Shown: piece by piece, positions 1-11,771 of the stretch
How the letters are laid out: each line of letters begins with the position of its first letter
How positions within the stretch are numbered: the first letter of the stretch is position 1
Assembly (NCBI GenBank): GCA_013146195.2
Contig: CM028383.1
Coordinates: 16,577,642 to 16,641,641, forward strand
Direction: 5' to 3'
Source: Codonopsis lanceolata
Lineage: Eukaryota > Streptophyta > Magnoliopsida > Asterales > Campanulaceae
DNA: 64,000 bases
The notes under the pieces: model-generated
The model's database searches: none
Seen by the model: only the letters and a program-made list of their open reading frames with translations
What the model was told of the DNA's origin: nothing
Made by a program: the position numbers and the translations under genes

Positions 1-2249
1 GTTTGAAAAGTATAAAAATAAGATTAAAGTGTAAAGTTAATGAAGTGGCAGTGAGATCCAAGTATGAAGATTATACAATAAGAAGATATATTCTTAATTG
101 GGTAAGAAGAGAAAAGTGTGTAGGTGGCAATGAGACCCAGCTAAAAAGATTATAATAAATATAAGGTCTTTTATAATATAGTTTTATAAATCTTAATTTG
201 TATTTCCTCCGTTTTCAAAATATTATATGGGTTGATCCGTCACTTCGCTTAAAAAAAGTAATTGACTTAAAGTAAGTAAAAATAATAAGGGTAAAGTGGT
301 AAAAATATTTTCTTAAAATAGAAAGTTTTGAAATATGATAATTATTTTAGAATGGATAAAAAAAACGAATGACGATTATTTGAAAACGAAGGGAGCATTA
401 CGGAACTTCATTCCCTCACAACTCAACACATTAATATATAATAGATCAAATAAAATATACATATATATATATATATATTAAAAAATATTCGTTTCATCAT
501 TTTAATTTAGGTTTTGCATATAAATGATTCTGTTTTATTCCACGATTCAATTCCTAGCCGAGCTTTGTGGCTCAATTTTCCTTCTACGTACGTTAAGAGT
601 GAAATTCTTTTCCTGCTTATGAGCTTTCACATTTAAATCAAATTGAGACAGTCAGTGAGGCAACCACGTGGCTCTTCTCCCTAGACAAAAGCAAAAGGTG
701 GGCGTTTTCACTGATGGTAAATTCCCACGGCCCAATTTGAGGAGGTTCTTAGTTTTTGTCAAACAAATATCTCATACCCACGATGATATTTTAATAACGA
801 GGATGTTAACAGTAAGAGTTTGTTTTAATCTGATAAGTAGTATTATTAATTATTATTAGGTTAATCAATATCGTAGTTTTGAAATAACAAATATTAATCG
901 TAATTTTTTTTTTCGATAATAATATCATCTCCCTCGATAATAATGATAACTCGTGTTTTTAAAACTTATTAATCATATTATCCGACTTACTAAATAATTA
1001 ATAATACTTACTAATATTATATTTTATTCGTTTGAGTAAAAGTTTATTATTTTATTTTGAGATATTTTATTTAAAGAGTTTATTATTAAAAATTACGGAT
1101 ATAAAAGTGTTATTTTATTACTAATAAATTATTAAAAATATTATTTTTTTTTAAAAATTAACTTTCAAACGAAGACTTTTTACTCGAAACAGAGGGAATA
1201 CTATTTAGTATTTATTCTTGTAGAATGTTTATATATATTTTTTATACTAATTCATTGGGTTGTTAAGATTTGAAATACATTAATTCATATCAGATTGGTT
1301 AAGTTTTCGTATTATTAAATTTAAATCAAAATCGAATTATCAAATTAAAAACAAAATCAATATCCTAAAAATAACATGTATTGATAGACTTATTCACTAC
1401 TGCTCCTAATACTTTTGATTTACTCAACAATATTGCTAGTCTTACAATTATTTCTACAACTTTCTTTACAACTAAGCTTTGAAGAAGGATAAACTTGTCT
1501 TTGTCCAAAATAACTTTTTCCAATTCAATGCTTAATTGTAAAAAAAAATTATAAAGTTAGTGGTAAGGATATTATTTTCCTTTACTCAAAACTAGATTTA
1601 ACTTTTTGCGACCTTTGCGACTTTACGAAATCCTTTCAAGAATTGCACTTGCACACAACTTGGGTTGTTTATGACACAAGTCGTAAGTAGTTCAAAGTCA
1701 TTACTCATTATTCGTCCAAAGTGTTTCGCACTTGTAATACTTATTAATTGCATTTCCATTGGGTTTTTGGGTTCCTCTCACAACTTTTGTTCACATTCCA
1801 ATTTTTTGGCTTTGAATGCGTATGGAACCAAATATGGCTGTTAAAAGGTTGACATTTTAACCATAAGGTCATAATTCATAAAGATTTAGGACTTGCAAAA
1901 AATAAAAAGCAAAGAGTTGTTTAATGCACAAAATTTTGGTCAAAATTGATTTTTTTATAAAGAGTCTAAGTCTACCTTAAAAGAAAGAATCGCTTCATAA
2001 TTTGAACATGTGACTTACAAAACTTAATTGTGTTTGCAATTCAAAGCTTGTACGGTGAAAACAAACACTTACGTCTACAGAGTACAAAGTAACTTCTTAG
2101 TCGACGGAATTAAGGACTTCCAGCTAATTAAGGGCAATGTTGGGAGAATTGAGAATTACAAATGACCAAAATGGAATTGACTAGAACACATGTATCATTT
2201 TTGTAATTTTTCATTTTAAGCTAAAAATTATGTTGATCCACATAGATCA
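1..2249. other. AT-rich intergenic DNA with MITE debris
   Basis: No gene is visible. The short open frames here have no recognisable domain and no splice context. The stretch holds degenerate Stowaway-like pieces (203-399, and a weaker one about 1026-1205), a short (AT)n run near 460-479, and a stretch at 1391-1590 that loosely resembles the small foldback at 47027-47168. Confidence 0.6.
203..399. mobile_element. Degenerate Stowaway-like MITE
   Basis: The left end reads CCTCCGTTTTCAAAAT and the right end reads AAAACGAAGGGAGCA, an imperfect inverted pair of the CTCCCTCCGT type that recurs across the window. The interior contains the family's typical 'gggtaaagtggtaaaa' and 'ttgatccgtcac' segments. 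There is no coding capacity. Confidence 0.6.
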
Positions 2250-2482
2250 AAATTAGAGGTATAAATCGGAACAACCGAATCAAACCAAATCGGTCGGTTT
2301 GGTTCGATTTTGGTCGAAAATGTTTTGGTTTCAATTTTAAAAATTATAAATCCACTCGGTTCGGTTCACGATATTTGGTTTCGAATCAAACCAACTTATA
2401 TATTTTTGTTTATTTATTATATAATGTATATTGTATATCATTTGTTAATTATTCTAAACTTTTAGATCATCTTGATTTAGTC

Positions 2483-2514
<32 letters not shown>

Positions 2515-2840
2515 CCAAACAAAATTTTAATTGTTGGAAAGCTATTATTTCTTTTATTATTTGTGTTTATTTTGGAATTTGTATTGTAATCTTTATGATA
2601 ATTTTATTTTACCAAGTTATTATCTAATTTTGATGTTAATTCCAAATTATAATCCTATTTTTATTTTTATGCTTAATAATGGTTAAATTGATAAAAAACA
2701 ATTTACATAAACCATTAAACCGAACCATACCAAATCAAACCAAGTAATTCGGTTTAAATTTTTTTGAATAAAAAAGGAACAATTTAGTTAATAGTTTTGG
2801 CTTAAACTAAATTAAATTGAACCATTTACGCCCCTAAATG
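2250..2840. repeat. Foldback repeat rich in GGTTTGGTTCGG motifs
   Basis: Both ends are packed with variants of CGGTTTGGTTCG in opposite orientation (about 2265-2400 and 2700-2825), so the ends can pair. The middle is AT-rich and holds an (AT)n run. The same kind of sequence recurs at 46690-47465, and a better-bounded relative with GGTCCGGT motifs lies at 56481-57399. No clean target duplication was found here, so the boundaries are approximate. Confidence 0.55.
2483..2511. repeat. (AT)n microsatellite
   Basis: An uninterrupted AT dinucleotide run of about 14 units, within the GGTTTGGTTCGG foldback repeat. Confidence 0.95.
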
Positions 2841-3341
2841 AAAAGGGGATGCCTCGGAGAGAAAGAAGCATGGGGATGTGAGTGATTGAAATTAATTTAT
2901 CAGCAATTTTGACTTGTGCAGTGAAGAAGCCAAACTGTATTGACCAAATTGTCACTTGCTTACAAGTCAACTTCATATATTTGTTTAGGAAAATAATACA
3001 TTCTTATAAACAAGATTTGTATAAATCCGTTTGATATATTCTTTTCGGATGATGAAATTCTTTCTCTACAATATTTAACGGAAAACGCTTTTTACAACAA
3101 GCTACCGCTATGAGAATTAGTATATTTTTCAACAAAAAATTCAAATAAATTTAATCCGACAATACTAATACTAAAATCTCAAGCTCATAATACCATGTCC
3201 CTCGTTTAAAAACATCAATTCTATGTATTAGCAAAATTAACTTTTGAGATAGAGAATTTTGAGCAATGGAAATATTTTACTCCACTAATTTTTACTCCTT
3301 CTATCTTAGATAAATGTTCATCATTGATAAAACATAAAGAT
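2841..3341. other. Intergenic, nothing recognised
   Basis: AT-rich sequence between the foldback repeat and the Mutator-like element. I see no gene, RNA or repeat structure in it. Confidence 0.6.
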
Positions 3342-3350
3342 TAAAAAATA

Positions 3351-4615
3351 GGATAACATAATTTTTTGGTCCCTGAACTATCCACAAACTATGCGTTTGG
3401 TCCCTCTATTTTTTTTGAAATGTGTTTGGTCCTTAAAGTAGGTTTTTACTAAAAGATTACCCCCTCACGGGGTTACCGTTAGTTTTGCCGTTATTTTTTT
3501 TGGAAATCCCAAATTTGCCCCTATGTTTTTTGGCATCTTATGAAATCCTAAATTTGGTCTCAGTCTATCCAATATCCAGAAAAACCACTGTGGAACAATA
3601 TCCAGATCTAAATTCACAAAAGATTTAGATCCAACCCATATCCGTTTGGTTTTGAAAGAGATAGGTAGGCAGGGGTGGGAATTGGTTAGTATAGTTTTGG
3701 TCTTTTATTCTTTTTCTTCTCCCTGAAAGTATCGATTCTGACGTCCTCCGTCCGGCAAAACCCAGCTCTGTAGTTCGAGCCCCTTCATCTCCTGCCTCCA
3801 ATCACTGCCATAACACCAATTTACATCACCTCCATCTTCATCTGTAGATGCCGCATCTTCTCACTCCCTCCAATTCGGATAGCTCTCTTTCTCCGCCATC
3901 TACACCACAACAGCTCCAACAAACGCAATCCCAGATCTGGCGAAGGCAACCCCTAAAATCCTGTCAAACCATGCTCCAAATCCGGTCTTCTCCCACCCAG
4001 CAACCAATTCGTGGGTCGTCTTTCTTCGATCCAGCAGACTTCTCATCTTCGCAATCCCAGATCTGGCGAAGGCAACCCCTAAAATCCTGTCAAACCATGC
4101 TCCAAATCCGGTCTTTTCTCCCACCCAAAGAACCAATTAGGTGGTCGTCTTTCTTCGATCCAGCCGGCTTCTCATCTTCCTCTTGATCTGCATTCTCTCC
4201 TCCACCAATTGTTCGTGCTCCTCATCTTCCTCTTCTTCTAATTTCAACGACGACAACGTTGAGGTTCCCTCAAAGAAAAGCCACAGATCCGGCGGCAAAG
4301 GAATGTGGATTAGAGAGTAGTGGTGGTGGTGATGGGTTTGTGAGGAGAAGTGGAGGTTTCAGGTGGAGACTGTCATAGTTATTAGAAACTCAGGGAGACG
4401 TCATAGTTCTTTTTTTCTTTTTTCTTTTAATTTTGAATCACTAAGGGTAAATTTGGAATTTCATAAAAAATTTGACGGCAAAACTGACGGTAACCTCATA
4501 AGGGGGTAATCTTTTAGTAAAAACCTACTTTAAGGACCAAACACATTTCAAAAAAAATACAAGGACCAAATGCATAGTTTGTGGATAGTTCAGGGACCAA
4601 AAAATTATATTATCC
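3351..4615. mobile_element. Non-autonomous Mutator-like element, long TIRs, 9-bp TSD
   Basis: The element is flanked by a perfect 9-bp target duplication TAAAAAATA (3342-3350 and 4616-4624). Its terminal inverted repeats are about 140-150 bp, starting GGATAACATAA on the left and GGATAATATAA on the complement of the right. Both carry 'ggtccctgaactatcc' and the 'accaaacacatttcaaa' block. A 9-bp duplication with long TIRs is the hallmark of Mutator-like elements. No transposase is present. The interior (about 3720-4380) is richer in C and G than the flanks and looks like captured genic or UTR sequence (Pack-MULE style), but I cannot name a source gene. Confidence 0.88.
3925..4179 (+). repeat. 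In-frame 126-bp tandem duplication inside the MULE
   Basis: Two direct copies start at 3925 and 4051 (period 126 bp, drifting to 129 bp at the far end through a 3-bp indel). Because period and indel are multiples of three, the open frame 3848-4186 (112 codons) stays open and repeats the peptide SQIWRRQPLKSCQTMLQIRS. The peptide is basic and has no domain I recognise. A protein product is doubtful, because the frame lies wholly inside a transposon and the reverse strand is also open. Confidence 0.8.
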
Positions 4616-4624
4616 TAAAAAATA

Positions 4625-6467
4625 CAATTAGGGGTTGTAAAATGTATTGAAACGATAATACTCATATCTCTCTTAATAATCTTTTTTTGTACTAGTTTTT
4701 GAATAAAAGTGGTTAATTAGGATTAGAATTAATTGAATTTTCCTATCTATATGTATATAAAAGCAGGGTAGTCAAAACTTTGTTTCCCAAAATAGAAACT
4801 CATATTAACAAGAAGTAATTAATGAATTCTTTAATTAAATAATTCAAAAACTCCTTGGAACTTCCACCGTGAATTATCCAAATTTGCACAGTTTTCTAAT
4901 TTTTGATTGTGTCAAACGAAAATGAATCAACACATTGTAAATGATAATTAATGAAAATGGATTAGTTCACAATCACCATCTCCTTCTTCGTATATGATCA
5001 GCTACCTGCAAGAAAGATGAACTCATCAAATATTGTTCAGCATTTATTTCACAATCTCATTCTTCACCTAAACAATGATTTTTCACAACATGAACTCATC
5101 AAATATTGAAATATTATACTAAAAAAGTAAATCAAGAAATACCTAAAATTTGAGATGTAAAAAAAACCATTGACAAATTAGAAGTACCATAGAATAAAAA
5201 TCAACAGAACAAAATATCTTTCGAAAATTCTAAATGATTAAAACAATTCGGAGATTTATCTAAAAATAAATAACAAAAATCGATGTATAAAAATATTAAC
5301 AAATTCACAGTAGATCTAAATGTCAAAATTATTTTTTTATACAAAAAAATTTAACACAATGTTTTTATGTGATTTCACTAGATTTGAATACTCCTCGAAA
5401 CATTCATCATTTTTTTACAGCAAACTTTATCATTTACAATTGCGTCTCTTATAACATTAAATAGTCAAAACTCCTTGAAACACACACCATATTATTAAAC
5501 CCCAATTTTTTTTCTAAAAAATTGACTTTATTTTATCAGATCTTAAATATACAAGTCTCTAATTTTTAAATCAAAACAAATCAGTTTTTTTAATAGAAAG
5601 TAGTTGCCTCCAACATTATTTTTTCTTTTTTTTTTTTGAATTTTTTTCTTCTTCTTTGTTTCGCTTGAGTATAAATTAATTAAAAAAATGTATAATCATA
5701 CGTTTAACGTACGGGTGTAAAACTAATTTTAAATAAATGAGTTTGTAGGATATATGATATTGATATTTTAAGAATATATTAAGAAATTACATATTTTTGG
5801 TGGTAGTGCTTTGAAGATGAAAAACTATTCAATTTCAATTTCCAAACTAACTTTATTGGTGAACATTTATGCATGTACATTTGTTTTAAATTCCAATTCG
5901 TTGGGTGGCACCTAGCTAGAATGACAGATACATCATACATCAACTAGCTTTAGTGCACTAGTACTAGTAGTAGTATAGTAGGAGTAATTTTATAACTATG
6001 ACTATGACCTACCCTCACCCTGACTTTAAATCACCAACACTAACTCTAAAGCTGCCTGCTTTGACAAATTTCTAATGCATGTCAGTTGTCTGGTCTATAT
6101 GCCACATGCCCCACCAGACCAATAGTCTTGCTTTTACTTACCACTTACCATTAAATTATCATCCTGTTTAATTAGTACACAAATTCAAATAAAAATTTAT
6201 TTTACTTAAAATTATTTTCATGTTTTTTCTGAAACATGTATTAAGAAAACATAATTTACTTAAGTATTAATATCTGTTTGATATCTAATTTTTTCAAAGT
6301 CCATGTAAATGTAGCTAATAGATAAAATATTTTAACAAAATAACAGCAAAATAGTAAAAATATTATTGAAAAAAGAAAAAAAGTTTCTAACAAGGCAATT
6401 TCATTGGGACAGAAGAAACAGAAAAGAATAAAAATAATTTTGGGATAAAGGTAGTAATTGACTTGAT
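4625..6467. other. AT-rich intergenic DNA
   Basis: No gene, tRNA or bounded repeat was recognised. The sequence is dominated by A and T runs. Confidence 0.6.
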
Positions 6468-6985
6468 AATTACCCTCTTCATTCCTAAATAATTTTCATT
6501 CTTTCCTTTTTTGTCATTCAAAATAATCGTTTTTTTCAAAAAAAAATTATAAATTTTTTTACCACTTTACCCTTTAATTTTTTCTACTTCCTTTGTCCCA
6601 AAATTATCGTCCTCCTATCTTTTTTCATTCATTTCAAAATAATTGTATAGTTTGAAACTTACATTTTTAGAACATCACTTTTACCACTTTACCCTTACTT
6701 TTTCATTTTACTTTAATTATTGGACATATATATGTGTGTTTTAAAAAAAACTACACATTAAACAAATATAAATAATCAAATTAATTGTTTTTTTCTTAAT
6801 TCATGCGTCGGATCAACTAGGACGATAATTTAGGGACGGAAGGAGTACATATTTTAATTATAATCACATGCATAAGGGTATTAAAACAAACCATAAATTA
6901 CATCAATATTTTTAATGCAATCAATTAATTTATCTTTAATGGTATTCGCCTAGTTAAAGACAACAATTATTTAAGACGAATGGAG
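6468..6985. mobile_element. Stowaway-like MITE interrupted by a second copy
   Basis: The left half (6468-6586, starting near CTCTTCATTCCTAAATAA) and right half (6846-6985, ending AAGACGAATGGAGTA) form one MITE split by the complete copy at 6587-6845. This records two successive insertions of the same family. Confidence 0.65.
6587..6845. mobile_element. Stowaway-like MITE (inner copy)
   Basis: TIRs CTTCCTTTGTCCCAAAATTA and the complement of TAGGGACGGAAGGAG, flanked by TA on both sides (6585-6586 and 6846-6847). At 259 bp it matches the length and interior of the copy at 24275-24532 ('accactttacccttactttt', 'actacacattaaac'). Confidence 0.85.
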
Positions 6986-7526
6986 TATGTAGTTCCTTTT
7001 AAAATCAATGTACATATAGCTCATAATTAAGTTAGAAATAAAAACTAAGGGTAAATGATAAAAATGTTACCTACAATAGAAACTTTATAAATAAGATAAC
7101 TTTTTTAACAGATAAAAAAGAAAAACATGACAATAATTTAAGGTTAGATGAATTACTATAGGCTATAGCTCCGATTCTATACTCTATTCAAAATAAGTAC
7201 TCATTCCATCCCTAAGTTATTGTCATGGTTGATCCAGTATATGAATTAAGAACAAACAATTGATTTGATTACTAATATTTATATAATGTGTAATTTTTTA
7301 AAGTTCATGTGCATATGACCAATACTTATAATATGAAAAAAAAAAAAAGGGTATAATGATTAAAAAAATGATGTCCTGTAAATAGTTGCAAAAAACACAA
7401 AAAAAAAAAAGGGACTTACAAAAAGGAAAACAAAACAATAATTTTGGGACTTTGGAAATATTATTTTACAATAATGTAAATATATAACAAAATTATGTAG
7501 GCCAACAAGTATGGCGTTTTTAAATA
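6986..7526. other. Intergenic with a partial Stowaway-like copy
   Basis: A degenerate copy starts near 7198 (TACTCATTCCATCCCTAAG), with a possible decayed end near 7453. The rest is A/T-rich without genes. Confidence 0.5.
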
Positions 7527-7735
7527 CTCCCTCTATCCCAAAATGATTGTTTGGTTTTTTTTTCATCCGTCACAAATAATTGTTTTGTTTAATTCTACTT
7601 TTTCATTTTATTTTAATTATGTGTCATATACACATGAGTTTGAAAGTAAATTAAACATCAAATATAATCACATTAATTATTTTTTCTTAATCCGTGTTCC
7701 TGGTTAAACATGAAAATAATTTGGGACCGATAGAG
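7527..7735. mobile_element. Stowaway-like MITE
   Basis: Left TIR CTCCCTCTATCCCAAAAT, right end GGGACCGATAGAG, with TA at both flanks (7525-7526 and 7736-7737). Same family as the copies at 6587 and 24275, with a shorter interior. Confidence 0.8.
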
Positions 7736-7964
7736 TACTACAATTATCATAGTTTTTAGTACTAAGAGTAATTTAAAAAATTCAAAAAAATAATTATTGA
7801 GAGAGATAAAATATTTAATGGTTGGATAATTAATTGTTATAGAGTATGATAAATTAGAAAAAATCTCCCATTAAAAATTAAATATAACATTATTTTGGAT
7901 CAATTGTTGTTTTCTTGCTAAAACAAAACTCATTATGTATGAAGAAAGAAATTGCGTTTAATAC

Positions 7965-8450
7965 CAATTGATGCGGCTCAGTGTGTCAGTGTGTGGGCTA
8001 CATGTAGCGGATCGGGGTCTTGGGCTCGGATGGTTGCAAATAGTATTAGAGCGGGTCCCAACCAAAATGTGGGAACAAAGTGTTGTGCGGGCCAAAGTGC
8101 TATACCGTAAAAGTTGGGAACCACCTCTTGATCCCCGTACGAGCCACCTCTTGATTCATTCATCACCCGAGGTATGATTCGGCCTTGACGAGGATTATGC
8201 ACTACTACTAAATACCAACATTATAAACTTTTGAGTCGACTTATGGTGAGTCTGATGATCCAAAGTGCTATATACTCAATAAACCAATATGTAATCTACA
8301 CCGGACTCTTGAGCTCTGATCGTTACAGCTTCATTGTGAAATGTAATTTTTCAAAGCGGTCATGAAATAAAAAATTTACATCGTCTGTGTACTCTTATAT
8401 TGAGACGTAGAGAGTTTCTTAATTTTCAGTTTGTAAATTTGTGATAGCGG
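7965..8450. other. Unassigned GC-richer segment
   Basis: The base composition rises sharply against the AT-rich surroundings. A stretch at 8042-8060 resembles a tRNA-Met primer-binding site (AGTATTAGAGCGGGTCCC), but no flanking LTR pair was found. Open frames occur on both strands (7968-8177 and 7978-8202) and encode nothing recognisable. It may be the remnant of an LTR element. Confidence 0.35.
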
Positions 8451-8778
8451 ATATTAAATTCCTTGCAAAAGAGAGTGGGCTACCTGAAATCCTCCATGAA
8501 AGTTTAAACAGCAGACAAATGAAAATAGTGTAGGATAGTGACAAATGGAGGGGACGACACTAGCTCCACGTTTCGATGCTTTTTCAGTACACTTTTTTAT
8601 AGCTGTCCGTTCTCTTGGTGTGTATTTTGAATTTTGATTGACCGGCACCGGCACACAGAGAGAGAATGTGCTTGTTGTGTGTGAAAGTAACAACACGTAA
8701 ATGTCAAATCCTCAATCTCTTGCCTGTTGATAATCAATCCACTTATCCATACAAGTTATTCGTAAATAATCAAAATAC
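8451..8778. other. Intergenic, nothing recognised
   Basis: No gene or repeat is recognisable. An 80-codon open frame on the minus strand has no family resemblance. Confidence 0.5.
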
Positions 8779-9196
8779 TCCTTCGGTTTCATATTATCAA
8801 TCACTTTGATCCCATATAGATATATTCCTCCTCCATTTCTTTTTTCGTCTTTTTTAAAATAATTATTTAGTTAAAAATTTATTTTTTTAAATATCACTTT
8901 TATTATTCTATCTTAATTTTTTTTACTTTATTTTAGTTATGAACAACATATACATGAGTTTTAAAAGAAACTACACATTAAATCAATATAAATAATCAAA
9001 TCAATTATTTTGTCTTAATCTGTGTGCTGAATCAATTAAAACGATAATTTAGGGACGGGAAGGGAGTACAATTTAAAAAAATACTGGTAAAATAATAAAA
9101 GTGTTTTTTCTCAAATGAAAAGTTTTGAAAAAGAACATTTATTTTGAAACAGACGAAAAATAAAATAAATACGGTAATTTGAAAACGAAAGGAGTA
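8779..9196. mobile_element. Stowaway-like MITE pair, one inserted in the other
   Basis: The outer element runs from ACTCCTTCGGTTTC (about 8779) to ACGAAAGGAGTAGTA (about 9196). It is split by an inner copy at roughly 8822-9066 that ends TTTAGGGACGGGAAGGGAG. The inner copy shares the 'actacacattaaa' interior of the copy at 24275. Confidence 0.6.
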
Positions 9197-9564
9197 GTAC
9201 TCTTTGAACTTGAACACGGTTAAAAAAAGTAATTTAATGTAGGCAAAAATTTGTGTAAAACGATCATACAAATATTTTTTGTAAGACAAATCTTTCTTAC
9301 TCAACACACCGTGTGCTACTAGGTTGAGATATGAGAGGATGGATTTTCATCGTACGAATTAATATCCATAAGACGGTTTTACAAGAGACCTCATCATTAC
9401 TATATAAATATTAGTAAAATATATAGTTTTTTTAGTGCCTTTGTGCATGTGGACATAATTAAAGTATATAAAAAATGATATTTTTATACCTTAATTTTTG
9501 AAAATTGACTCTTTAATTAAAACATATCAAGATGAAGTAACAGACTATTTACCTGAAACAGATG
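9197..9564. other. Intergenic spacer before the copia element
   Basis: No gene. The segment at 9350-9400 ('aagacggttttacaagagac') resembles a dispersed plant repeat motif, but no boundaries could be set. Confidence 0.45.
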
Positions 9565-9569
9565 AAGTA

Positions 9570-10454
9570 TGTAAGGATCAAGTAGGCATGACCTATTTTG
9601 GCTTTGTTTCTCCTTTCTTGGTCATTAAGTTTAGGCATTGAAAACAAAATATTACTAAAGATTTTTTGTTGCATTTTTGGAAACAAAATATTTCTAAGAT
9701 TTTTTGTTTTCTTGGTCCTAAAGTTTAGGAGAAATTATGGAAACAAAATCTTTGTAATATTCTTTCCTTAAAAACGTGTCCTAGAGTCATTGGTGTATTT
9801 GGTAATGAAATCTAGTTAATTTAGGAAGTTTATTTGATTACTAATTCTAACTCATAATCCTTTAGTGTGTTGGAGTTTATTTCCTTCTTTATGTGTAGGT
9901 CTCCTTCATGGTATAAATAAAGGGACACGGTTGGAGGCTTGGGCAGTGCAGATAGAGAAAATTCAGAACATAGCAGAGCAGCAAAATCAGATCAAAAAAA
10001 GAGAATTCAGAATTCCAGCTTTACAGAATTTGAATGTAGCTCCGAATGTTATAACATTCGGAACTACCTTGGGGTGCTGGAGTTGTTTGTCTTCTTAGCT
10101 GTTTTAGGAAACTGATTTTTTCTTCCCACGTTTTCTTTACTTGTTTTTATGTGGGTTTTTTGTTCTCCAAAACTTGTTGTCTTGTGAGAGTATTTGGTTT
10201 GGTGATTTCACATAGTTTTTGTAAAACAATTCATCTCTTTTAATGAAATCTTTTTGGCCATGAGGCTAGATCTACAGGTATAGGCTTGTAGGTTGTTTGG
10301 TATACATTTTTGCTTAATTCGTGCTTTACTATTAAAGTCTTTCGCTGTTTTTAATTTTTCTGACCAATGTACCTTCCATTGTAGCTACAGTAACGAGCTA
10401 CGTTGGAAACTGCATTGGCAGTTTTTGTGAATCCTAGCTACTATTGTTCCGACA
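9570..10454 (+). repeat. 5' LTR of the deleted copia element
   Basis: 885 bp, starting TGTAAGGATCA and ending TTCCGACA. It contains a TATA box (TATAAATA, about 9912-9919) about 40 bp upstream of the 'ggaggcttgggcagtgcag' segment that would lie near the transcript start. It differs from the 3' LTR at many scattered positions, so the insertion is old. Confidence 0.92.
9912..9919 (+). promoter_or_regulatory. TATA box of the copia 5' LTR
   Basis: TATAAATA within 'ggtataaataaaggg'. The same motif is present in the 3' LTR near 13237. Confidence 0.6.
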
Positions 10455-10455
10455 A

Positions 10456-10469
10456 TTGGTATTAGATCC
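10456..10469 (+). other. Decayed tRNA-Met primer-binding site
   Basis: TTGGTATTAGATCC sits one base after the LTR end. The plant copia consensus is TGGTATCAGAGC; the differences are mainly C-to-T-type substitutions. Confidence 0.7.
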
Positions 10470-10508
10470 TCCTCTTGACGTCACTAAGAGAAGATTCTGG
10501 TTGTAGCC

Positions 10509-11187
10509 ATGATGGATTCTCAATATGTGAATTTTGTTCGTCTTCCTATATTAACGAATACGAATTACTCAAATTGGAATGTTGAGGAATTTGATTTTGA
10601 TGAAGAGTCAATTACTCTTTTATCAGCCAAATTTAAAAATATTTTGAAAGCCAAAGAAAAAAATAGATCTCCATCTTTAAACTTCAAAACTGCTTTCAAA
10701 CATAAGTATATTAAGTTTGTTCCGAAAGAAGACTCCTTCCAAACCTCTGAAAAATCTTTTACCAACTATTTTACTAAAAAGTCTACATCTAGTGGAAAAA
10801 AATATTGATTCTATTCAATATAAGGCTTGTCAAGGGTTTGGTCATTATGCTAATCATTGTGCTAATATTTTGCGTAAAAAAAGTTTGCTTGTTTTTTGTG
10901 ATCTTGAATCAACTTCAAAAAATTCAAATTCTGCAGCTGATGAACATTCAGACACTGTTCCAACTTTAGAAAATACAGCTTCTACAAGTTCTGAAAAATC
11001 TGTGGATGCGATTCAGGATGAAACTCCGAATGTAGTTCCGAATGCAGTTGCATCAGAAGTTACATTGGTCATAATTTTTGTGGATGCTGAAACAAAAACT
11101 GAACAACTTGAAACACAGTCCAATGTGACTGATTGTAGCCAAGATATTCTCAGCCATGTTCAGAAATTCATCCTTCTTCTCAAGTGA
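10509..11187 (+). pseudogene. Copia gag remnant with broken zinc knuckle
   Basis: The frame starts MMDSQYVNFVRLPILTNTNY, the expected beginning of a copia gag just after the primer-binding site. After about 99 codons it stops and continues in another frame (10717-11187). The middle of gag is missing. The nucleic-acid-binding CCHC knuckle survives as YKACQGFGHYANHC. The first Cys position is Tyr (TAT at 10819-10821, one G-to-A change from TGT), so zinc binding is lost. An acidic, Ser-rich tail follows (about 10900-11160). Confidence 0.8.
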
Positions 11188-11771
11188 TAGGTAATGCATA
11201 TGATGGTAGAAAGAACGGTAAAGTTGACTATATGAAATTTGTTTGCTTTCTAGATATTACTGTTCAACAAATAGATGATATGAGAAATACATCTAATAGG
11301 TGTTTTTACTTGGGAAATAATTTGGGTTCTTGGTTTAGTAAAAAACTAAGATGTGTTGAAACAACTTTTATTAACCAAATGATCAAAGATTATGCATTAC
11401 ATAGTAATGTGTTAACCTTGTATTGTGATAGCACCAGTGCAATCAGTATTGCAAAAAATCAAGTTCAACACTCTATAACAAAACACATTGAAATAAGATA
11501 CCACTTTATTAGAGACATGGTTGAACAAGAGGTTATTTGCATTGAACATGTTGAGACAAAAAATCGATGGACTGATATATTTACTAAAAGTCTTGATTTT
11601 GAAGAGATTTTCCAATCCAAGGAAATCTCTTGGTATGTGTGTCATATGATTTTACACTTAGTTAATTATAAGAAAAGAAAAAAAATTAGGCATGCTTGCA
11701 TTTTGTCTTTAGAGGGCACTCTAGATCATTGTTTCGCATGTATGTGCCTCATGTTGTTGCTTGGGAAATGA
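11184..11771 (+). pseudogene. Copia pol remnant: RNase H end
   Basis: The peptide carries the copia RNase H signatures CFYLGNNLGSWFSKK, LYCDSTSAISIAKN, VQHSITKHIEIRYHFIRD and ADIFTK-like WTDIFTKSLDF. These domains degrade the RNA strand of the RNA-DNA hybrid. The block between SKKLRC and MIKDYAL is shortened, removing the usual STAEAEY segment and its catalytic acid. Nothing of the reverse transcriptase core is left upstream, so the enzyme is non-functional. Confidence 0.88.

Noticed and set aside
8042..8060. True tRNA-Met primer-binding site
   Set aside because: No LTR end precedes it and no LTR pair or pol sequence follows. It may be chance or a worn remnant.
11412..11645. Minus-strand open frame
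   Set aside because: It is a shadow of the copia RNase H remnant on the plus strand.
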